DNA of 12,947 nt from positions 1-12,947 of the forward strand of contig URWB01000069.1 of the NCBI GenBank assembly GCA_900551415.1, written 5' to 3'. Position numbers and translations under genes: made by a program. The DNA comes from an uncultured Eubacteriales bacterium (lineage in GTDB: Bacteria; Bacillota; Clostridia; Peptostreptococcales; Anaerovoracaceae). Under the pieces are notes generated by a model. It searched no databases. It was not told the origin of the DNA and saw nothing but the letters and a program-made list of their open reading frames with translations. How positions within the stretch are numbered: the first letter of the stretch is position 1; every line of letters starts with the position of its first letter. Positions 7,001-12,947 of this stretch are shown here, in pieces.

Positions 7001-7537
7001 ATGAAAAGTACGATAAAAAAACGAACATGGCAGGCGATTTACAGATTGCTGGACAGCGTCTGCCCGATTGACGGAGACTGCGGCAGGCTATGCGGCGCGG
7101 CCTGCTGCACCGCAGGCGATACAGACGGAGAAGAACTCGGCATCTACCTTTACCCCGGTGAAGAAAAACTCCACAGCAGAAAGGACGACTGGCTGACATG
7201 GACTGTGGAAAACGCGGAGGATTATGAATTTCCGGACTCCTGGCGCGGCAATGTTTATTTCGTGAAATGCAAAACCCCGCCTCATTGTCCGCGAAAGGAG
7301 CGTCCGCTGCAATGCCGGACCTACCCGCTTTCGCCGTATCTCGATGAGGACGGAGTCTTGAAGCTGATTTATCATTTTGAGGACCTGCCTTATGCCTGCC
7401 CGCTGATTGAAGAGGATATCCCTCTTAACGATGATTTTGTCAAAGCGACCTATACGGTCTGGGCGCACCTCGTGCGTGACCCGCTGATCTATGATCTAGT
7501 CGAAGCGGAAAGCCGATTACTGGACGCCGAGCTTTGA
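7001..7537 (+). CDS. YkgJ-like cysteine-cluster protein
   Basis: This 178-residue soluble protein carries nine cysteines. The N-terminal group is C21, C27, C31, C35 and C36 (CPIDGDCGRLCGAACC), followed by C90, C96, C105 and C123, with the PLQCRTYPLSPY stretch at 102-113. This resembles the YkgJ/UPF0153 group, proposed to bind zinc or iron (or an Fe-S cluster); no enzymatic role is established and none can be assigned here. The start choice is uncertain: a TTG at 6962 would add 13 residues, but the protein from MKSTIKK has the better beginning, and a -10 box sits where the longer version would be coding. No good Shine-Dalgarno sequence precedes ATG 7001. It is divergent from the activase gene, which also depends on cysteine-bound metal, and its last 21 bases overlap the 3' end of the MATE gene. 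Confidence 0.8.
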   Translation: MKSTIKKRTWQAIYRLLDSVCPIDGDCGRLCGAACCTAGDTDGEELGIYLYPGEEKLHSRKDDWLTWTVENAEDYEFPDSWRGNVYFVKCKTPPHCPRKERPLQCRTYPLSPYLDEDGVLKLIYHFEDLPYACPLIEEDIPLNDDFVKATYTVWAHLVRDPLIYDLVEAESRLLDAEL

Positions 7538-8920
7538 AATTTCGTTTTTGTAAAGACGCTGCAGCATCAAGGCGCTATAAGCAAGTCCGAGAAGTTCTGC
7601 AAGCGGGAAGGATGCCCAGGATAAGGTCACCCCACCGATGCGGATCAGAATAAAAGCCAGCGGCAAAATACCGATGAGTTGGCGAATGACCGAGCAGAGC
7701 AGGCTGTATACACCATGCCCTGTACCCTGGAATAAGGTTCCGGTGATGATGCCGAAGGCTGCCGGCAGGAAACAAAGGCTGATGATGCGCAGAGCCGGAA
7801 TTCCGATGGCGAGCATATCCGCGGACGCGTCGAACATCAGAAGCAGCTGCTTCGGCAGAGCCTGAAACAGCAGCAGTCCGAGCGCCATGACCAGCAGCGC
7901 GATCTTCAGAGCTTCCTTGTAGGTTTGCATCAGGCGGTCTTTTTTTGCGGCGCCGTAGTTATAGCCCATGATCGGCATCGCGCCTTGGTTCAGCCCGAAT
8001 ACCGGCATGAATACAAAGGACTGAATTTTAAAATATACGCCCAACACTGCGACCGCGGTCGTCGAGTAGACCACCAGGATCATGTTGTAGAAGATAATCA
8101 TCATGGAACCGATAGACTGCATCACGATGGATGGCAGCCCTACTTTGTAAATATCGGCGACGATTTCCCAGTTAAACTTGAAGCCCCTGACTTGAATACT
8201 GACCAGATGTTCCCCCTTAAAGATGATAAACGCGCCCACCAGCATGCCAAAAAGCTGTCCGGTAATGGTCGCGATCGCGGCGCCTGCCACCTCCAGACGC
8301 GGCGCGCCGAGCAGTCCAAAAATAAGAATCGGATCTAAAATGATGTTGATCACTGCTCCGGTCAGGCTGCAAATCATCGGGGCGATCATATTCCCTGTGG
8401 ACTGCAGGATTTTTTCAAAGACAACCTGCATGTTCAAAAAGAAAGAGCCGATGCAGACAATCTGCATATAGATGACTGCCTGCGCGTAGATTTCGCTTCC
8501 CTTTTCCGCGTAACCGGAAACAAAAATACCGGTAAAACAGACACCGATAAGCAAAAATACCAGATAATTAAACACGCCGATGCGAAGTCCCGTACTCGCG
8601 GCTTGATCTGCCTCTTCCTGCCGATGCGCGCCGAGCCTCCGCGCGATCAGGGAGTTAATGCCTACGCCGCTTCCTACGGAAAGTGCGATGATCAGCATTT
8701 GAATCGGATTTACGATGGATACCGCGGTCAGCGCATCTTCACTCAGTTTGGCGACAAAAATGCTGTCCACAATATTGTACAGCGCGCTGATGGTCATGGA
8801 TAGGATTGCCGGCCATGCCATGCTGAGAAGCAGCGGTCTGATTGGAAGAATACCCATCTTGTTTTCTCCCGCAGCCTGTGCGGGCTGCGTCGTGATATCT
8901 TTTTTTTGTGTTTCTTTCAT
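7517..8920 (-). CDS. MATE family multidrug/metabolite efflux transporter (MepA-like)
   Basis: This 467-residue integral membrane protein has the usual length for MATE exporters, which move cationic drugs or metabolites out in exchange for Na+ or H+. After a short polar N-terminus (1-25) there are about 12 hydrophobic segments in two similar halves. Typical features are PLLLSMAWPAILSM (29-42), VDSIFVAKL (51-59), the loop GVGINSLIARRLGA (85-98) and its second-half counterpart GLNQGAMPIMGYNYGA (309-324). This pattern is closest to the MepA-like branch from memory; substrate is unknown. The start is taken at 8920, where AAGGGAG lies six bases upstream; an in-frame ATG at 8986 would add 22 residues but has no ribosome binding site. 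The promoter at 9000-9028 gives a leader of about 70 bases. It is divergent from prfC and converges on the YkgJ-like gene with a 21-base overlap. Confidence 0.93.
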   Translation of the reverse strand: MKETQKKDITTQPAQAAGENKMGILPIRPLLLSMAWPAILSMTISALYNIVDSIFVAKLSEDALTAVSIVNPIQMLIIALSVGSGVGINSLIARRLGAHRQEEADQAASTGLRIGVFNYLVFLLIGVCFTGIFVSGYAEKGSEIYAQAVIYMQIVCIGSFFLNMQVVFEKILQSTGNMIAPMICSLTGAVINIILDPILIFGLLGAPRLEVAGAAIATITGQLFGMLVGAFIIFKGEHLVSIQVRGFKFNWEIVADIYKVGLPSIVMQSIGSMMIIFYNMILVVYSTTAVAVLGVYFKIQSFVFMPVFGLNQGAMPIMGYNYGAAKKDRLMQTYKEALKIALLVMALGLLLFQALPKQLLLMFDASADMLAIGIPALRIISLCFLPAAFGIITGTLFQGTGHGVYSLLCSVIRQLIGILPLAFILIRIGGVTLSWASFPLAELLGLAYSALMLQRLYKNEISKLGVQ

Positions 8921-8999
8921 GCTATTCTCCCTTATACAAATGATATATTTCTCCACATTCTCCACGCGCGGCGGAGGATTGTTCATTTCATAAAAATAT

Positions 9000-9028
9000 A
9001 TTATACAATAGATGGTTTACAAATTCAA
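9000..9028 (-). promoter_or_regulatory. promoter of the MATE gene
   Basis: On the minus strand TTGAAT (9023-9028), a 17-base spacer and a perfect TATAAT (9000-9005) point to a start near 8993. It overlaps the prfC promoter by 13 bases. Confidence 0.7.
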
Positions 9029-9043
9029 GATTTATGGTATGAT
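9016..9043 (+). promoter_or_regulatory. promoter of prfC
   Basis: TTTACA (9016-9021), a 16-base spacer and TATGAT (9038-9043) predict a start near 9050 and a leader of about 67 bases. The spacer contains the -35 box of the divergent MATE promoter. Confidence 0.6.
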
Positions 9044-9116
9044 ATTTGATGTGAAAATTCTGTGAGCGCTTGCCGCCGCGGAGCTTTACACGAAAAATTG
9101 ACAGAAAGAGGTCTCT

Positions 9117-10736
9117 ATGACTACCAGATCAGAAGAAATACAAAAAAGACGCATCTTCGGCATCATTTCCCACCCGGATGCCGGCAAAACCACTTTAACA
9201 GAAAAACTCCTGCTGCACGGCGGCGCGATTCGCGAAGCCGGAACCGTCAAGGCGCGCAGAAACAGCAAATTCGCGACCTCTGACTGGATGGAGATTGAAA
9301 AGCAGAGAGGCATCTCCGTCACCTCCTCCGTCATGCAGTTTGCATACGCAGGCAAGGTCATCTCCATCATGGATACGCCGGGTCACAACGACTTCGGCGA
9401 AGATACTTATCGGATTTTGACTTCGGTAGACAGCGCGGTCATGGTCATCGACGGCGCCAAGGGTATCGAAGCGCAGACAAAAAAACTGTTCAAGGTCTGC
9501 TCCATGCGCGGCATCCCGATCTTTACCTTTATCAACAAGCTCGACCGCGAGACCAAGGAGCCGTTTGATCTCGTACAGGAATTAGAGGACGTACTGGGTC
9601 TGCCGTCTGTCCCGGTCTCTTGGCCGATCGGAAACGGCATGAACTTCGAGGGCATCTATGACCTGCTCAAGAACGAAGTCCACCTTTATAAATCCGGCAA
9701 GCAGACCAAAACCTTGACGCTCGGACCGGACGGCGTATTCGGACCGGAACTCGAAAACGAGATCGCCGGCTATAACCTCTCCGCCCTGCGTGATGAAATT
9801 GAATTGATTCAGGGTGCAGGCAACGAATTTGACATGGAACTGGTGTCCAAGGGCAAGCTGTCTCCGGTCTTTTTCGGCTCCGCGCTCGCCGACTTCGGTA
9901 CGATCCCGTTCCTTGAACACTTTTTGGATATGTCACCGGCTCCCGGCCCGCGCAAGACCACGACCGGAGAAGTACAGCCGACCGACGACTTCTTCAGCGG
10001 CTTTATCTTCAAGATCCAGGCGAACATGAACCCGGCGCACCGCGACAGACTGGCGTTTCTCCGCATCTGCTCCGGCACCTTTACCCGCGGCATGAGCGTG
10101 CGGCTGTCCCAGACCGGCAAGGAAATGAAACTGGCGCAGTCCACCATGCTGATGGCCAACGAACGAGAAAACATAGAAACTGCGATCGCGGGCGATATCA
10201 TCGGGATCTATGATACCGGAAACTATCAGATCGGCGATACGCTGACCACGACCAAAGAACCGCTGTTTTTCGAACCGCTGCCAACCTTCCCGCCGGAGCT
10301 TTTCGCTCTGGTCACGCCGAAGGACACCATGAAGGCCAAGCAGTTCCAAAAAGGCGTCGCGCAGCTCGCGCAGGAGGGCGCGATCCAGGTCTACCGCAAC
10401 CAGTACAACGAGGTTGTCATCGGTGCGGTCGGTCAGCTGCAGTTTGAGGTGTTTGAATACCGCCTCAAGAACGAATACAACGCGCAGGTGCGCATGGATC
10501 GATTGGACTTCTCGACCGCCAGATGGGTGCAGATCGATGCCGATCCAAGCTCTCGCGACTACGCTGCCGCGCTGGAAAAGATCAAGGATGTGCTCGATTC
10601 CAGAACCATGCTGGTCTTTGACCACTTCGAGCGTCCGATCATCCTCTTCGCAAACCAGTTCACCCTGCAGTACTTCTGCGAAAAACACAAGGATATCAAA
10701 CTGGTCGAAGCACTGGACGTGCAGAATCAATATTAA
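9117..10736 (+). CDS. prfC: Peptide chain release factor 3 (RF3)
   Basis: RF3 is a translational GTPase that recycles RF1/RF2 from the ribosome after peptide release and takes part in post-peptidyl-transfer quality control. The 539-residue length matches the family. The GTPase motifs are intact: G1 SHPDAGKTT (18-26), G2 with RGISVTSS (64-71), G3 DTPGH (86-90) and G4 NKLD (140-143). The RF3-type stretch ARRNSKFATSDWMEIEKQRG (47-66) separates it from EF-G and from tetracycline ribosome protection proteins, and the C-terminal part (AVGQLQFEVFEYRLKNEY, near 440-457) is also typical. The start is supported by AAAGAGG five bases upstream. It is a single-gene transcript: own promoter, then a strong terminator ten bases after the stop. 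High G+C in third positions fits a native housekeeping gene. Confidence 0.97.
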   Translation: MTTRSEEIQKRRIFGIISHPDAGKTTLTEKLLLHGGAIREAGTVKARRNSKFATSDWMEIEKQRGISVTSSVMQFAYAGKVISIMDTPGHNDFGEDTYRILTSVDSAVMVIDGAKGIEAQTKKLFKVCSMRGIPIFTFINKLDRETKEPFDLVQELEDVLGLPSVPVSWPIGNGMNFEGIYDLLKNEVHLYKSGKQTKTLTLGPDGVFGPELENEIAGYNLSALRDEIELIQGAGNEFDMELVSKGKLSPVFFGSALADFGTIPFLEHFLDMSPAPGPRKTTTGEVQPTDDFFSGFIFKIQANMNPAHRDRLAFLRICSGTFTRGMSVRLSQTGKEMKLAQSTMLMANERENIETAIAGDIIGIYDTGNYQIGDTLTTTKEPLFFEPLPTFPPELFALVTPKDTMKAKQFQKGVAQLAQEGAIQVYRNQYNEVVIGAVGQLQFEVFEYRLKNEYNAQVRMDRLDFSTARWVQIDADPSSRDYAAALEKIKDVLDSRTMLVFDHFERPIILFANQFTLQYFCEKHKDIKLVEALDVQNQY

Positions 10737-10746
10737 AACAAACAAC

Positions 10747-10790
10747 GGGTGCAAGCCTATCAATATGATGATGGTTTGCACCCATTTTTT
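10747..10790 (+). terminator. rho-independent terminator of prfC
   Basis: An 11-pair stem (GGGTGCAAGCC at 10747-10757 with GGTTTGCACCC at 10773-10783, one G-T) with a 15-base loop is followed by ATTTTTTCC. On the other strand the stem is followed by GTTGTTTGTTTT, so it may also stop transcription arriving from the TIR gene. Confidence 0.92.
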
Positions 10791-10798
10791 CCTTTACC

Positions 10799-10845
10799 TG
10801 CTTTTTCGTGCAATTTTGGACTTTGCCAACTTGCTTTTTCGTGCA
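10799..10845 (+). repeat. two direct repeats of TGCTTTTTCGTGCA
   Basis: Identical 14-base copies lie at 10799-10812 and 10832-10845 (period 33), each with TGC/GCA ends. They sit in the short non-coding gap between the prfC terminator and the 3' end of the TIR gene. The rest of the gap (10846-10944) shows no gene or clear terminator. Function unknown. Confidence 0.6.
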
Positions 10846-10944
10846 TAACTTGTTATACGGTGTGAAACTTCCCATCTGTTATCGGTAATTCCTATATCCT
10901 CTACACGAAAGGTGGCATGGTAACGTGAATTATGATTTCTTTTT

Positions 10945-12947
10945 TTATTTTGTAATTTTTACAGTTTTCTCTCCAATCTTGTTACCATTGCCGTCGGAAA
11001 TAATCAACTTGAATGTTCCTTGTTTTCCAAATTCTGGAGAGTGGTAGTAGAACCAACAAGTTCCGCTATCATTAGATGTCCATTTTTCGTCCCATGAACC
11101 CGTCGATATGTCTCCATCAGGAAAAATTCCTTTATACTTCATTTTGGTCATGGCACCCGGTTCGCCGCCGTTGAGTGCCACATGGAAATACCAGTTGCTG
11201 TACTTGGATATAGATTCCATGTCGGTGGTTTCATCATTCTCATCATCATTCGCAATGATTGTAGCTTTCCAAGCATATACTTCTTTATAGATCTTCGCAC
11301 TATCCTTATAGTTCTCAGCCTTTAACTTCTTGATATAAGTATAGAATGTAGAGCCTTCTCCTTTATCTGTACCATTTTCATTGATATATCTGTACATTGC
11401 TTCATTTATCAATGCATGTACCTTGTGTTTGTTCCCACCTATTTTCAAATAATTTATCGCGGCAGTGTGCTCTCCTCTATTTAATAAAACACGTCCATAC
11501 TTATAGCAAAGATCATAAAAGAATTCGGATTTCTTATCATAGTTTCGAATTGCAGTGTAAGTTTTAAACGCTTTTGCGTAATTGCCTGCGTCATAAAATT
11601 CATGTGCTAGTTCTAAATTTATTTGATCCTGCAGGGCTTTAACCTCTTCCGTTTTTAGCAATTCGTTTACAAAGGTATTCGCTTTATCATATTCCTTCTG
11701 CTTCAGACATTGCTCAGCAGCAGAAAGGCCTGCCTCCTGCTTAAGATATGCGGCATCTTTAAATCTTCCCAACTCGCTAAATGCAATATAGGCTGTTCCG
11801 TAATCCCCGGAAGCTGCGAATTCAACAGCCTTGTTGTATTTTATTGTCGGGGCAACAAACTTCAAAGCAAATACGGTACCAACCGCCAGTAAAAGCAGGA
11901 TGATTATGACAATCTTTATAACTTTCTTTTCTTTTGCTTTCACCTTTTCCTGTTCAACCTGCAGAGTTTCCAGCAAATGCTTACAGGTTTTCGCTTTTTC
12001 GTCCGCATCTTGATAGCCAGAGATTGATCCTAATAAAGATTCTGCTGCTTTCACGCTTTTGATTTTCAACTTTATATCGCTGATCGCCGGATTTGCAGCA
12101 GTCTGCATCGCATCACATACTTTTTGATAAACATCCGCATTTTGAATTTCCATTCCTTTTTCCGTGCATTCTTTCGCCAAAGACTCTGCATCTCGGTAAT
12201 CCGAAATTGACATGAATTTTTGGGCCGCAAGATTGTAATCTTCACTGCTTTCTGCGGATTCCATGAGCATTGCAGCAGCAGCATAAGCAACCTCAAGTTC
12301 TTCTTCTTTATTTCGTTCAACAATTTTATTGTTATATGCCGTCAGTCTTTCCGCAGTTTCTGCATCGGCAAATCGAATGGCTTTCTCGTAATACGAGGAT
12401 TCCTCCAACGGCTCCTTACATTCACCTAATTCGGACTCGAAACGGACCTGTCGCTCGATCATTAATTTTCCGATATAGATCTTTGAATTTTTGGGCGCGA
12501 TATTTAAGGCCTCCTCCAAACACGCATCCGCTTTTTGGTAATCTTCATCCTCAATTAAAAGCAGCGCGCGTTCAATATAGCCATCTGCATTTGCCCTGTA
12601 GTTCATTGTATCCGGTGTAGCCATAGATACGTGTTTTTCTTCCAGCTGTACAATTTTTTTGATACCGCGGATCAAATCCTGCATGAAGCCGAGCTTACTC
12701 ATATCCTGTGCCTGCAGATGCGAAAATTCTTCCGGCAGGTCATACGGATCCATATCGCGGTATGCTGGGATCAGCATCTTTTTCGCGCCGTTTCGAATGA
12801 GTGCGAGGTATCTGCTCCATTCGTTCTTTACCCATACGGCATTGAAATATTCGGGTTTCGTGCCGATGACTACCATGACTTTTGCGGAATTTAAAGCTGC
12901 GAATATGTACGGTTCGTACGCTGTTCCGAGTTTATCTTCCAGTGTAA
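10945..12947 (-). CDS. TIR-domain protein with TPR-like repeats and one membrane segment (5' end cut)
   Basis: The frame is open to the right edge; 666 residues are visible and the true start lies outside. Numbering from the internal Met at 12876, the first 75 residues plus 23 upstream are the second half of a TIR domain: AYEPYIFAALNSAKV, then VMVVIGTKPEYF, then W15-x3-E19, where E19 fits the catalytic glutamate of TIR NADases. A TPR-like helical region follows (about 99-305), with YRDA and YQDA repeats. A lysine-rich stretch then precedes one hydrophobic segment (319-340), so the N-terminal part is probably cytoplasmic. Beyond it come more TPR-like helices (about 345-540; FKDA, YKDS) and a beta-rich C-terminal domain (about 558-643) that looks Ig-like. 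Signalling or abortive-infection defence are possible; no partner gene is visible. The gene is richer in A+T than its neighbours. Confidence 0.85.
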   Translation of the reverse strand, partial: TLEDKLGTAYEPYIFAALNSAKVMVVIGTKPEYFNAVWVKNEWSRYLALIRNGAKKMLIPAYRDMDPYDLPEEFSHLQAQDMSKLGFMQDLIRGIKKIVQLEEKHVSMATPDTMNYRANADGYIERALLLIEDEDYQKADACLEEALNIAPKNSKIYIGKLMIERQVRFESELGECKEPLEESSYYEKAIRFADAETAERLTAYNNKIVERNKEEELEVAYAAAAMLMESAESSEDYNLAAQKFMSISDYRDAESLAKECTEKGMEIQNADVYQKVCDAMQTAANPAISDIKLKIKSVKAAESLLGSISGYQDADEKAKTCKHLLETLQVEQEKVKAKEKKVIKIVIIILLLLAVGTVFALKFVAPTIKYNKAVEFAASGDYGTAYIAFSELGRFKDAAYLKQEAGLSAAEQCLKQKEYDKANTFVNELLKTEEVKALQDQINLELAHEFYDAGNYAKAFKTYTAIRNYDKKSEFFYDLCYKYGRVLLNRGEHTAAINYLKIGGNKHKVHALINEAMYRYINENGTDKGEGSTFYTYIKKLKAENYKDSAKIYKEVYAWKATIIANDDENDETTDMESISKYSNWYFHVALNGGEPGAMTKMKYKGIFPDGDISTGSWDEKWTSNDSGTCWFYYHSPEFGKQGTFKLIISDGNGNKIGEKTVKITK

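Noticed and set aside
8921..8986. Upstream ATG for the MATE gene adding 22 residues
   Set aside because: No ribosome binding site before 8986, while a strong one precedes 8920; the extra residues are polar and not family-like.
9117..10736. Tetracycline-resistance ribosome protection protein or EF-G
   Set aside because: The protein is about 100 residues too short and carries the RF3-specific stretch after G1.
9933..10781. Minus-strand open frame of 282 residues
   Set aside because: It is antisense to prfC; high-G+C codon bias leaves long shadow frames, and it runs into the terminator.
10799..10845. CRISPR array
   Set aside because: Only two copies of a 14-base repeat, no cas gene, and no third repeat at the same period.

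Overview
The window looks like chromosomal DNA from an anaerobic member of the Firmicutes, most likely class Clostridia. Reasons: strong AGGAGG-type ribosome binding sites, sigma-A-like promoters, a DNA polymerase I with a degraded proofreading motif, a very long oxygen-sensitive acyl-CoA dehydratase activase-like protein, and a TIR/TPR membrane protein of a style common in gut Firmicutes. The species cannot be named from sequence alone.

Layout. On the minus strand, reading from high to low coordinates, the left half holds a 1417-residue fusion protein of the 2-hydroxyacyl-CoA dehydratase activase superfamily (2559-6812), a YebC/TACO1 family protein (1673-2401) with its own clear promoter, a probable 6S RNA (about 1460-1643) and the 5' two thirds or less of polA (1355 to the left edge). 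The 6S call rests on a closing helix of 31 pairs, a side hairpin and a terminal stem. To the right of the activase, a small cysteine-rich YkgJ-like gene (7001-7537, plus) is divergent from it and overlaps the 3' end of a MATE efflux gene (7517-8920, minus). The MATE gene is divergent from prfC, release factor 3 (9117-10736, plus), and their promoters overlap. A strong intrinsic terminator follows prfC. The right edge holds a minus-strand TIR-domain gene (10945 to the right edge) that is cut by the window and visibly richer in A+T than the rest.

Function. Most of the window is housekeeping: DNA repair and Okazaki fragment processing (polA), translation (YebC, RF3), RNA polymerase control (6S RNA) and drug/metabolite export (MATE). 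They do not form one pathway. The two parts that are not ordinary are the activase fusion and the TIR protein. The activase carries two complete ATPase domains, each with both iron-sulfur cysteines, plus two copies of an ACYP-containing module, so one chain may contain a whole ATP-driven low-potential electron transfer machine. The TIR protein joins a putative cytoplasmic NADase domain through TPR-like repeats and one membrane segment to an outer TPR and beta-rich region. Both belong to known families with poorly known roles. I saw no CRISPR array, tRNA, rRNA, insertion sequence or prophage gene.
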